This document shows positions 17,207 to 29,400 of a DNA stretch of 64,000 nucleotides, one piece after another. The position numbers were made by a program, and so were the translations under genes. Where the stretch lies: positions 3,229,001-3,293,000 of the forward strand of contig NC_084894.1 of NCBI RefSeq assembly GCF_958979055.1, read 5' to 3'. How positions within the stretch are numbered: the stretch's first letter is position 1; the number at the start of each line of letters is the position of its first letter. Below the pieces are notes generated by a model that was given only the letters and a program-made list of their open reading frames with translations, was not told the DNA's origin and ran no database searches. This stretch comes from Alnus glutinosa (Eukaryota > Streptophyta > Magnoliopsida > Fagales > Betulaceae).

Positions 17207-18666
17207 CAGGGCCGGCTAGATATATTTGGAGGCCTTAGGCGAGAAGGTTAAGCTAGTCTTTTTATTTAAAATTAAATATTATTTATTTTAAAATTATATT
17301 TTTATTCAAAATTCATTCTTCTCGCTTTTTGGGATGCAAAATTACATATTAAATTTTTATATTCAAGAATTGTTGTATTACATAATTGAACGTCAATATC
17401 ATTATTTTCAATGTCATCTTTTTATTGTATTATTTCATTGTCTTCTAACTCTTTTTCATGAATTTCTTGTTCATTTATGTGTTTTTCAACTAAATTATCA
17501 TTTATATTTTGTTTAGTGCCAATAACAAATTTATTTAAAGATCCTTTTTTAGATTCAATTAATTTTTCTACTTTTGTATTTTTTTAGTTTTTCATATCCA
17601 CAAGCATAATTTCTAGTAAACATCTATAACTAAAAGTATTTACAAATTAAATAAACAAGATTTATAACAAAAAAAAAATTACATATATTATGACTATAAT
17701 AAAAATAAATTAAAAAGTTATTGTAAAATTATTTCTTAAAATTAAATAAAAAAGTTAATGCAATTGATTGATTGAGTTTTTAGTAACTAACATTTTTTTT
17801 CTTTTCTTTTTTCACTGATCAGATATAGAATGATTTTAAGGACTTGAATAGTAAGTTGTAGGAAAATAATAAAAATGGAGAAGAAAAGAGAAATTCAAAT
17901 TCAAATAAGATCGACTTGAATAGGAAAATTGAGATTAAAAAAATAAAAAATAAAAACTTATATAGAGAATGATTTTTTTTTTTGGGGGGGGGGGGGGTAA
18001 ATATAGAGAATGATTTGAAATGGAAACTTAATTAGAGACTTTTCATCTTCTTATTTTTAGCATTTATTTATTCCATTTTATATTATTTGATGTCTTTTTG
18101 AACGTTGGACTTATCACTTAAGGAACGTTGGACGTGGAATAATTGGACTTAATTCAGTCTTATTTTTTGAAAGAGACTTTCCATCTTCTTTCTTCTTAGC
18201 ATTTAATTTATTTATTTATTTTTTTCGTTCTATATTTTTCATTGGCCGACATTCACTCCTTCCATTCTTGCATGACTCTACCAGTGCCAGCGTGCATGCC
18301 AAATTTGAACGTCGGGACAGCTGGCTTAATTCTTTTTCTTTTTTTTTTTTTTTTAAAGGAGACTTTCCATCTTGTTTTTTTAATTAAGGCATTTAATTTT
18401 TTATTTTTTTTAGAAATAATCTTTATTGATATTTCGTAATTGGGGCCTTATAAAATTGGCCAATTGGGTCTTACATTATATTAATGCCTTTATTAATTTT
18501 ATTTTTACCATATTTTGGGGCCTATTAATGTATATTGATGATAATTAAGACATGTTTTTTTTAAATATATATATATATATATATATTATTAATTTTTTTT
18601 TAGAAGCCTTATTAAATTGGGAGTCTTAAGTGGCCGCCTAATTTGCTTAAGGCCCGGCTGGCTCTG
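17207..18666 (-). mobile_element. Degenerate hAT-like element, copy 2 (5' of ALDH)
   Basis: This 1460-bp element starts CAGGGCCGGC and ends GCCCGGCTGGCTCTG, imperfect terminal inverted repeats. It is flanked by a perfect 8-bp target duplication TCTCCACA (17199-17206 and 18667-18674), the hAT superfamily signature. It is an inverted copy of 13619-15086. The transposase N-terminal relic is on the minus strand (about 17325-17615) and is broken by stops, so this is a non-autonomous derivative. Compared with copy 1 it carries an extra segment at about 18240-18335 and a poly-T/poly-G run near 17970-17997 flanked by a short direct repeat (ATATAGAGAATGATT). Confidence 0.88.
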
Positions 18667-18842
18667 TCTCCACACAAGAAAATGAGCAAATCCACACCAT
18701 TGAATATGTGAGATCATATAAAATCAACATGTAATCCACGTATTCAATAAGTGAACTTATCTCAAAATTTAATGATATTTATTACAACGCAAACTAACAC
18801 CTAATTCGATGACTAATGATCATAACAACACTAGATGACTTT

Positions 18843-19301
18843 TGTTGGTACAGTTTCCGGTATGGTATGAATCTGCACGTTCCTTTGATGTTCTTCACGC
18901 TTCTCAATAACTCTGCAAAACAACAAAACCTAGGGACCCTTCCGAGGGTCCCGCTCCGATGCCTAAATTAGCTTCTGTGAGAGAAATAATGCTCTATGCA
19001 TAAAATTCTGAGACTTAGTTTATACCTGGGGTATGAGCCTATTTATAGGCATAGAAGTGGAGTCAAACCTGGATTAGGACTCCTGCTCCTTGTTGATCTA
19101 GAACTGCTGTCCGAGTTCTAATTGGACTTCAATCCTTTACTAGACTTCTAATTGGATATCTTCTTAGACTTCCAATCTGATATCTTCTTAGACCTCTGAT
19201 ATGATCATTATTCTTATCTTATCATTATTCTTATCTGTTTGGACCTATTTGACTTTTGAATCTTCTCTTTGGATCGGGTTGAGTGGGATTTATCCCCAAC
19301 A
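18843..19301 (-). mobile_element. Solo LTR with perfect 5-bp target duplication
   Basis: A 459-bp segment bounded by TGTTGG and CCAACA (TG..CA, inverted ends) and flanked on both sides by ACTTT (18838-18842 and 19302-19306). The minus strand contains a TATA box (CCTATAAATAGG), so that is the transcription sense of the LTR. No internal retrotransposon sequence or second LTR is present, which points to unequal recombination between two LTRs. The family is not determined. Confidence 0.85.
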
Positions 19302-19306
19302 ACTTT

Positions 19307-19890
19307 AATTCGATCGGTTGGTACGTACGCATCATGCATGCATGATTATGACCTTCAATTGACAACGCAAATCTTTTTCTTTCTTTTTCACATGCTATTT
19401 TAGTCCGAACCCAATATTATCCAAGAACTTCATTTTTTCTTGAAAATAAAAAAATAAAAATAATAATAATAATAAAAAACTTAAGGGATGAGCTTGTTCA
19501 TAATTTTATAGGATGTTATTAATTGCTTCAAAAGTTAGGTGACAGACCGACATGCAGGTGTTAATAGTATATTATAGAGAACTGGGAAATTTACAGGAGA
19601 CTCATCTACTTCACCATACAACCATGATGAGGTGCATGTATTACAATTTTGCTTATCCGATTTTTTTTTTTACATAATTTTAATTTTCTTTTTACACGCA
19701 ACCTTAATGACCAATTTGTTATTATTATTATTATTATTATTTTGGGTAGGGTGGGGTGGGGTGGCCGGGGGAAATATAGTAACAAATATAAGAAACGGGA
19801 CAAAGATTCATAGAGGTTTTTATTGCTAATAAAGTTCGAAATACAAGGGGAAAGACTTGATGCAGAAACATTTCCAATGTCGTGACTTGT
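19307..19890. other. Intergenic spacer with simple repeats
   Basis: AT-rich, with an (ATT)n run around 19717-19741 and a GGGTGGGGTGGGG stretch. No gene is supported. Confidence 0.5.
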
Positions 19891-20236
19891 TACGGATGGC
19901 AATTCATGTTTGTGTGTCAAATTTGGATCTTATCTAAGACTATATAGGCAAATACTAATCTGATCAATTTAATTAAAAATTGTCAAACCCTTCGACCCTA
20001 ACCTGCTAATTTAATGTTAGGTTTGTGTCAAGTTTGCGGTTCGTATCAAAAATTGCTAATCCTTTTATAACGTGTTGGATTCAGGTCGTATCGAGACATG
20101 AATTTAAGATTATATATATAAGCTAACCCTTACCCAACCCATTAAATTAAATGGATTAAGCCCCTCAACCCAAATATCGCTAATATCATATTAGATTCGT
20201 ATCAAGTTTGTGGGCTGTGAAAAATTATCAACTTTA
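19891..20236. mobile_element. hAT-like MITE (degenerate)
   Basis: It begins TACGGATGGCAATTCATG and ends AAAAATTATCAACTTTA; the reverse complement of the right end (TAAAGTTGATAATTTTT) pairs loosely with the left end. The internal sequence is built of CAACCC/GGGTT-type motifs (TTCGACCCTAACCTGCTAAT). It is related to the better preserved copy at 26984-27279. No target duplication could be recognised here. Confidence 0.55.
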
Positions 20237-20383
20237 TTTTCAATCCCATTGTATGCAAGTCGTTGTCAACCAGTCAATTAAACGCACCGTACAGGCTATT
20301 ATAGAAATCACATGGCCTTATTTTAATGAAGATTGGTCCCATTTTATGAACAAGTTGTTGCCAATATTTCAATGGCCTCACAA

Positions 20384-20603
20384 AAGCTCTTTCTTGTCGG
20401 TTGTCACTTCAAAACTACAGCCTTAATATTTGTGAATTTAATGGTTCAATAACTAGACCTACCCCCTGTCCCCTAGAAGCCCCGCAGCCACGCAAGCTCT
20501 TTCTTGTCGGTTGTCACTTCAAAACTACAGCCTTAATATTTGTGAATTTAATGGTTCAATAACTAGACCTACCCCCAGTCCCCTAGAAGCCCCGCAGCCA
20601 CAC
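20384..20603. repeat. 110-bp tandem duplication, nearly identical
   Basis: AAGCTCTTTCTTGTCGGTTG starts at 20384 and again at 20494, and AAGCTCTTTCTT appears a third time at 20604 before the sequence diverges. The two 110-bp units differ at very few positions (CCCCCTGTCC versus CCCCCAGTCC is one). High identity implies a recent duplication. No coding content. Confidence 0.85.
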
Positions 20604-20674
20604 AAGCTCTTTCTTCTTCTTCTTTTTCCACGAAAGCTCTATGCTTTTCTCCCTTATTTTAATGGGGTTTGGTA

Positions 20675-21209
20675 GGGCCGACAATTTTGACACGACTCGA
20701 CAACACGACACGAAATTAACAGGTTTAGGTCAACCTTAAACGGGTTTGGGTCATAAACGGATCGACCCATTTACGACCCGTTTATATTGGTCGGGTCGCG
20801 GCGGGTCGCCAGACACGATTAGGTTTTTTTTTTTTTTAATTAAAAATTTAAAAAAAGAAAAAAAAGCCCACTAGAAGTAAAATTCCCGCTCCCCACCCCC
20901 CCCCCCCCATGAAAACAACTTGCATGGAATGGAGATTTACACGGCCGGAAACATGTGCTGCAAAGGAAGTGAAGCTTCCTAAACCTAATTAATTAGTGAA
21001 GCAACTGCTATCCACGATCACGTCAAAAATATACGTTAATTTAACGGACTAAATTAAAATAATTTTTTTCTATTCAATTTGAAAAATGATATAAATATAT
21101 TTTTTACACATCTCATTTAAAAATTTGTAATTAAATTTACAGAACTTATAAATCAAATAGTAGATTCAAAATTTAGTTGTATATGTGTTAAAATAAGAAA
21201 GAAAGAATA

Positions 21210-21250
<41 letters not shown>

Positions 21251-22030
21251 CAATTGTTATTTTAAAAGGATGTAGACAGTTGAATGTGTCAAACAAAATA
21301 AAAGTCAAAGTCGTTTTGGATTGTATTTGTAGTGAGTGAACAGTTTGAATTGAAGTTAACGTTGGGCGATCGAGTTTGTAAGTGGGTCAAGTCAACGAAT
21401 TAAACTATGCCCCATCAACAGCCTGGAGATGCTTTCTTACGTGGTTTGGGCGCAACGGTTTCAGTAAACACAAATGACAAAACCCACCGACTCCGGCCTC
21501 ATGGCTAATCATCAAGAGCCCTTCAATTCAAGCACGAATGCATATTATTATTGCAAACAAAAAAAAAAAATGCAACGCGGAGATATAGCTGCTGCCAATT
21601 TAGTGGTGATATATTACAAAGGTTTGCGTTAAGCCGGCCGGAATTGTTGAACATAGTTTTCAGAGTCAACTTTCGAAACATTTCTTCTTCTTCTTTTCGG
21701 TTGAAATGCAAAAGCTACAGATTTTAGTTTATTTTTTTTACCCTGCCAATTTCTGACTTTTGTGATTTTAGCAGCTGATTTTAATTTATTTATTAATAAA
21801 ATTCCCGCTCCCCCCCCCCCACAAAAAAAAGTAATTACAAAAAATTTTTTTTAAAAAAAAAAACTTTTAAGCTAAACGGGTCAAACGGGTCGTGTCGGGT
21901 CTGTTGACCCGATTCGACCCATTATGATAAACGGGTCTCACGGGTCGTGTCGGGTGACCCGTGAAATTGTCGTGTCGTGTCTGGGTCTAGGCTAAACGGG
22001 TCGTGTCGGGTGACCCGTTTTGCCAGCCCT
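20675..22030. mobile_element. MITE-like element of the ACGGGTCGTGTCGGGT family, with an internal insertion
   Basis: The left end AGGGCCGACAATTTTGACAC and the right end GACCCGTTTTGCCAGCCCT are inverted relatives. Both arms are built of repeated ACGGGTC / GTGTCGGGT words (20690-20830 and 21870-22020), typical of a widespread plant MITE family. The middle is unrelated AT-rich DNA. A 17-bp direct repeat TAAAATTCCCGCTCCCC flanks it at 20878-20894 and 21797-21813. A (TA)n run lies at about 21215-21246. No ORF of note. Confidence 0.6.
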
Positions 22031-22057
22031 ACGAGTTTGGTGCTATTTGACTCATTT

Positions 22058-22544
22058 GAGTTCATTAATGTTTTGTTTTTTTTTTTTTTTTTGTTTTTTT
22101 TTTTTTTTTTTAAGTACAACAGTAATCAAGCTTACAAGAAGAATTCAAGGAACTTTAAAAGAGAAAGAAAAATCCATTCCAAAACAAGGAGGAATGGACA
22201 AACTAAAAGAACTAAACGATGAAACAGAGGTGGGAATGCAGCTAGAGGTAAATCTAGTCGCAGCCCAATCAGCCACATAGTGGGCGCAGAAGTTTGCACT
22301 TCGGTTGATGTTACTAGCAGACCAGCTAGGAGTGGAGGAAATAGTTGAAAAAAACTCCGATATGATGGATGAAATACGCCAGTCTTGAGTAATCGTAGGA
22401 TTATTGATGGCAAGGTTAACTGTCAAGGAATCACCTTCAAATGTTATATGGGACAGTCCCATAGATGAGCACAATGTAGCTGCAAGAAGAGCTGCGGTTG
22501 CTTCTCCATACAAAGGGGGTGCATAAAGGGAGTTCATTAATGTT
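22058..22544 (-). mobile_element. 5'-truncated LINE (non-LTR retrotransposon) with 15-bp target duplication
   Basis: The minus strand encodes, from 22537, an RNase H-like fragment (EATAALLAATLC, FEGDSLTVNLAI, ANFCAHYVADWAA) of the kind found at the C-terminus of plant LINE polyproteins. It ends in a long poly(A) tail (poly-T at about 22076-22112 on the plus strand). The insert is flanked by GAGTTCATTAATGTT at 22058-22072 and 22530-22544. Target duplication, poly(A) and 5' truncation together show target-primed reverse transcription. There is no RT domain, so it is dead. Confidence 0.88.
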
Positions 22545-22569
22545 GATCTATTATTTGATTGGATTGCTA

Positions 22570-22573
<4 letters not shown>

Positions 22574-22602
<29 letters not shown>
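22574..22602. repeat. (CT)n microsatellite
   Basis: Fourteen or so CT dinucleotides just right of the LINE target duplication. A simple sequence repeat with no further inference. Confidence 0.9.
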
Positions 22603-22607
<5 letters not shown>

Positions 22608-23490
22608 TTAATTCCAGCTCCTTTGGATTTATATCAAAGTTTTCGTTCAAAATGGATTCAACTTATAATGCAGCCTATTAATTAAATTGATATGTATTCG
22701 AAATATGTACATGTTTGAGAATCATATGTCTTCCTACTTTTTATAAAAAGTAATGCCCATCTCCTATCTCCTTTATCTGTTATGTTCTCCTTTTGGGTAT
22801 CTCTCCAATGCCATTTATGGTCCAAAACCCTTAACTTTGATTTATTTAATTGGTGAAGAAGATGGACTGTGATATTGGAATTTATAGCAGACAAATAAAT
22901 ACCATTCAGGTATACCACACACACAAACACACAATCTCCAACCCTAATTTTGGAGAATGTTTTCTTCATTCCAAATTTTGCATCAAGAGGTTATCCATTG
23001 TTCTAAAGAAAATGAACTTAATTGTGTTCTTTGAATGGTGTCTTCTTGGTTAATTATAGAAAAGAATATTTTTCCTCTTTTTCTTCAGATGAGCAAGGCA
23101 AAACAATTAGACAAACCATACATATATACAGTCATGCAACTTTCAAAGTTGAAACAGCTAGATAGCCTTTATAGATGAGGGACCAACGTAGGTTGTTTAA
23201 GGCATCCCACTCAGATCAAAGGGGCACCGCACGTACAAGTTACAGACTTAATTATATACACATACCCATTTCAGTCGGGGTATGGTTCTTGTTGCTACAT
23301 TTCAGTCGGTATGTCTCATGATCTACCTCCTTCACAAGCAGCTTACCAGATTCTGCTTCACTACTCAACAATCAGTAAGGTTGGATGATTTTAGTTAGCT
23401 GCACCAACTTTTCAGCTGAAACAAAACTCTTCTGACAACAGCAGGGGGAAAAAAAAACACTCGGTTTTGGGATGACGAGAATCTTGTTAC
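22603..23490. other. Spacer 3' of the Der GTPase gene
   Basis: AT-rich intergenic DNA that must include the Der 3' UTR at its right end (the stop codon is at 23491-23493 on the minus strand). No additional gene is supported. Confidence 0.5.
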
Positions 23491-26400
23491 TCATGTTGCT
23501 AATGCTAATTTTCTGTCACGCGGCACAAGATTTGCTTGTGTCCTTGCAGCTCTGCCTGTAAACAAATCAACCATAGCCGTTTAAACTCATTAGATGTTTT
23601 GGTGGGCATTCAAAATTGTGAACCGTTTTGTGACTGAATTCGCATATTTATGCAAAAGAGCTGCAGGCACGTGTACTATATAATCTGATTTTTTATGTTC
23701 ATGGAATCAATAAAAACTCACAAGTATCACAGATAAAGAGGAAATAAGGCACATATACATACAAACATACATATATATATTAATGTACATTTCAAGACAA
23801 ATAAGGCTGCTACTGACCTTCGTCTTTTTCCATTTTTCTTCTGCTGCGCCAGAGAAGCCGAATTGGAGTACCATAAAACCCTGCATCTATACGCAGTTGC
23901 TTCTCCATATAGCGCCGGTAAGTCTCAGGGAAAAGTTTTGCATCGTTAACAAAGAAAACGAATGTGGGGGGCCTTATGGCAGCCTGCAGAAGGGCATCAA
24001 GTAAACTACACAGTGCCACCGAGTTCAATGATACAATACATCTTTAAATACATTCATTAGATAGACAAAAAGTGTACATCCATAAATCCCTCTTGTCCTT
24101 GTCTCTGCTAGACTCATTTTATGGACATATCAAAATGGAGGACTTCTTAAAGTGAGTCCCTAGCATAGCATCATCTCCACATCCAGTAGGACTTGAACTA
24201 AAATCATGTGCTGTTTGCCAACATTCTATCTTAAATTACTTCAGCTCTAACATAATAACATTATGACGTGATAAACTGTCTCTTTACGTGAACTATGGTA
24301 ATGCATCATGGACAAAGTGCAGCAAAATACTCATAATCGACATAAGAGAACCACAATAAAAAGATGATATTGCATACAAACGTACCTGAGTGCAGTAATA
24401 AACACGCCCTCTCTTGCCACCTCGGGTCCTTGGAGGTGATTTAAAAGCTAGAGCTTCTTGTACCACTTGATTTAATATGGAAGTACCAAGTCTTCTTGAC
24501 CTCTCCTTTTCAACTGTACTAGCAGCAACAATGATCCTGCATTCAGCAACAATAGTGTGACTAATGTCTAGCCTAGGACTTCCTATGCAAAGATGCCCAT
24601 ATATCATGCACAGTAATGCATTTTCTTTTTTTTGATAAGTAAAGTATATTTCAAAAGGCATAGAGGGGCGCAACCCACAGTACACAGGAAGTAAACAATG
24701 CAACTGGACTGTAAGTTATAAAACAAACAGAAGAGTTTGGCAGAACGTACTTTTCAACACTTTCGCCAGCTGTTGCAGTTGTATAAACAATAGGTGCCCA
24801 ATCAAGAATACGAAGCTTCTCTCTAACATCTTGCTCGTAGTATGTTGCAGTCTGCTGATTTTTATTTGGTATGGTATCCCATTTGTTTACGACTATCAGG
24901 CACCCCTTCCCTTCTTCTTCAATCCTTTCAGCAATCCTGCAATCCTAGGACATTCAGGAAATACAATAAAATGTAATTAAAAATTGATTACTAGTGGAAA
25001 GAAGACAGCCAGCTTGTCACCCGATTAACAGGCCAAAGAACAGTAATACCATATTTGAGAAAATCAGAAGAGAAATTTATTCTCTCAAAATTGCTTGAAG
25101 CTTGTGTTATCACTATCATTCACCTTAAATGAATTAGTTCTATTTAGATACCAATCTAAATAAACTAAATCATATAAGATCCACATTGATAATGAGGCTG
25201 CTGTTCAAAAATTATGCCTGGAGTTTTCCAGACAATTGAAGCTTCCAGAACACATTTCAAAATGGATAAGTATTATACACTTAACAACACAATAAGCTTA
25301 TAAAACGCAAATATAAGCTTATTGTGTTATAAGCTTAAATGACTAGGACTTATTTAAGCTTTATCCATCAGCTTTGCTGATTTTCTTGTTTCTTTTTCCT
25401 TTTCTAGTTAGGTGTTTCCTGTTGTATACTTCCAGTGTACGGAGGGGCGCTTACGCTTTCAATAAAACTAAATTTACTTATCAAAAAAAAATTCCCGCAA
25501 ATATTTGAGAACATTTTTATCTTTTTAATTTACTTGGTTACATATTTGACTATTAAATCACAGACCAAAAGTGCTAACTCAAAATTGTAAGACACTCTCT
25601 TTTCATGTGTTGGTCAATGGAACAGTTCTGGAAACAATGGACGGGAGTGCTAAAAGAAGCGTGGGTGGGGTACCCTTTCCTTCGGCATTCTTTCAAAAGA
25701 GTAATGTATTAACGAGGACATAAAGTATTTTAACCTTTTGAAGTGGTACATTTGGAGGAGCCAGCAACTCTTTGGTAGACTATTTGAAAATATGTTTCGA
25801 GAAGAATCTCTTAAAAGTTTTGTTGATAAAGCAATCCTTGATTTTATCTTTTCTTCTGTCAATTCCAAAACATTGTAACAGGGCGTTCTTGTCTCTTCAA
25901 CCTTGTGTTCAAATCCTGGGAAACACCCTGATTTTCGTACTTTCTACCTATTCTGCACACATAACGCCTACACTTGGATTAAGGTTGTTAGACAGGATTA
26001 CACTTAGATGGGAGACATTAGTGTTAATGTATTAATTAAATTATTAAATTTATAATTTCTTATAAGAATAAGTTTTTGAGATAACTAGTAATTTAACATG
26101 TTATCAAAGCAGAAGTCCTTATTTCAAACAATGACTCCACGGTTAATATCTCATTTCAATTAAATATTTCACAAATTGAACCTCACTTATTAAGTGCGAG
26201 TTTAAACCCACACGTGAATGAGAGTATTAAAATATTAATTTTTTTTTTGATAATTATTAAAATATTAATTAAATGATAAAATTCATCATTTCCTATGAAG
26301 TTAAGCTTTTGGGATAGTTGGTGATTTAATAGTTAGTGTGTGTTGAGCTTGATAGAAAAATAGACAACATTTAAGAGGGAATGGATTTTAGGGTGGGATG

Positions 26401-29400
26401 GGGAGGGGATGCACATGCCACAACAACCATAATTATGGAAGGATTGCTGTATCGGTGAGGTGTTCTTATTTCTAATAATGATCACCTTCTGAATTATAAA
26501 ATCATTAAACGCATTGCATATGTCGAAAGTTTTCATGAAGCACACAACATGTAAATTTTTGTCACTCCAGAAAAGAAGGCTATCAGTGCTTTATGAGTAT
26601 AATTCAATATCCAACTTCACATAATATACTGCAAATAACGTCCATAATTTCAAAATTAACACCCTTCACATTTTAGGGTAATTACTTCAAAAATTTATTG
26701 ACATGCATCATTTAACTCAATGAAAATAGATCCTGGCTATCCTGCAGTTTAGAGTAATCACAATTTGTAGCATCAATCAATCCATTAATAGGCACAATTT
26801 TTTTCACCACATGTTGCAATGGGGTGTAATGCAGTTCCCAGCACAAAATAAGGCAGAAAACTACAGAGCATGTTCTGACAGCATGTTCATTCCATCATAA
26901 GCATGACTTTTCACCACATGTTGCAATGAGGTACCATACAGTTTCTTTCTTCTTTTTTTCCAACACAGAGGAGTGCATAAAAGTAAAGGTGACAATTCAT
27001 GTTCGCGTGTTCGGTTTGGGCCATGTCTAGGCATGGATATAAAACTATATAGGTTAATTCTAACTCGACCCATTTAATTATATGGATCAAACCCCTCAAC
27101 CCTAACATACTAATTTCGTGTTGGGTTTAGGTCAGGTCAGACCATGAATATAATACTATATAAGTCAATCCTAACTTGACCCATTTAATTAAATAGGTCA
27201 GACCCTTCAACCCTAACCTGCAAATTTCTTGTTAGGCTTGTGTCGGGTTTGCAGATCGTATAAAAAATTTCCAGCCCTATATAAAAGACTAAAGCATGTT
27301 CTTACGACATTATGGAGATTATGGCCCCAGAAATAGACATGGATGTACTACCTGTTCTGTGATACAAGCCAAGGCCTCAATGACAAGAGCAACAACATCA
27401 GAACGACGTATGGCACGAAATGCTCGATTCACAGATAAAGCCTCCGTCAAACTACCTGATGAAGCTACAACTGCCCTTCTTCTGATTCCAGCAGTATCAA
27501 TAAGCCGGAACTTCTGCAAACAAGTAATTATTGTGCAAGTATCCAAGAGAATCAGCAAGTGTAATAAAATCATTTTTCACTTTTCATTAATGATTCATAG
27601 TATTAATAGGTACTAGTCTCCTATTCAAGCAATATTAAAGCACATACACAGCACTGGTCCGATAGCATGCATTCATTTGTAATGCATGCGAAGCAACAAA
27701 GTTAATCAACAACCAAAGACCTATACTTATTCCAATCTTGAAAGAGTGGACATGCAAGAAAACCTTGCAATAACATCTAAGTGCCTCAGCTAGACATCAT
27801 TGTGCAGTCAAAATAAACCCTCATAATGCAGATTCTATAAATGTCCTATTTCACTTGACAGTCTCTTGGCATGCCAACTCCCTAGAAGACCATAAAATGT
27901 GGAATCTTCATCCAAAGAGGTACAAAACAAGAACATTTTGGGCATCATCATGCATCTTATATTGGATTATTTGGCTCAGACCAATAATGAACTACATCTA
28001 GGTATTCAGAGTTTTTGGTAATAACAGAAATGAAACTGTAGTAGCAGTCAGTGACAAGTCGATATTTTCATATAATCAAACCTGGCCACCTGGTCCAGTA
28101 AATTCAGTATCAATTGCATCACGAGTGGTACCACTGATTGGGCTAACAATTGTTCTATCCTCTCCAACCATTGCATTCAAGATGCTACTTTTACCAACAT
28201 TCGGTCGGCCAACAATGGAAATTGCAGGAACATAATCTTCTTCTTCTTCAAGATTCTCTGGACCCTATATACAAATATAAATAGATTATATAATCAATAT
28301 AAAATAATTGCTTTTTTTTGTGTGCGCGCAGTACAATTGATAATAGCCAGAAGTGCAAATTTGTCAAGCTAGCAACAATAGAGAACTTCTACTCGTGAAA
28401 GTACCAACAAGCTCAGCATGAAAATATCACAAAAAGAATATATTTTAACAGTAATCAACACATTAAATAGTTAAGCAGATTGTCGATTTGATCAAAACTG
28501 CATTACTGAAACAACAGTCAGTTAAAATTCAACTTTTGGACATACAAACCTCAATTTTTTTCAGTCCTGAACAAACAAGATCAAGAAGTTCTCCGGTTCC
28601 AGTCCCAGATATAGCAGATATTGGGAGTGGTGAAAACCTAGTTAATCAACCAAAAAGTGAGATGCACTGCGTATTAAACCAGATATATGAAGATACAGGC
28701 AGTTGGAGTCCACCACATATATGCTATAAACCTGATTAAAGGACCAGATTCTGTTAATTACAAAAATGATACTGTATATTACATATATTGAGAAGGCAAC
28801 ACTGTGCACACAAACAGAGAGAGAGAGAGAGAGAGAAACCAGCAGAATCTCAGACATAACATGCTTGATAAAGTATCAATATTCAGGAGATTACTTTGCT
28901 ATTGGGGTGCAAAAACTTGAATTTTCATAACTGCTAAACTCGTGAAATTAGGTTTATGGCCTAAATTTCTAGTCTCTCACCTTGTCTTGGCAAAACTGTT
29001 AAGTCTGCAAAAGAATCCACATGACTTTAAAGGTGAAATATCATATTTATGAGTATTATTAGCAAAGAGTTTTACAACCTCTTAAAATGAATATTCATTC
29101 TTGGAAAAATGAAATAATCAGCAAGAAAAAGAGGTAAACACAACTTTGATACCCGTGACATCACCCACCACTGTTTCCACTGGAGGAGAAAGTCATCTGG
29201 TCCAAAGACCATTGGTGGTTCTTGTCTAAAGAAACAAACTTTCAGAAACCAGAAAAGAATAAGAAAAGAGGGAAAACACACAAAGACCAATACCAAAACG
29301 CTATTTTTTTCACAAGTTTAAAGACTGAGACACTCTACCAACCAAACACAACAAGTTACACCAACAAGATAAATGACAAATTGACAACAAAAACCAGTCG

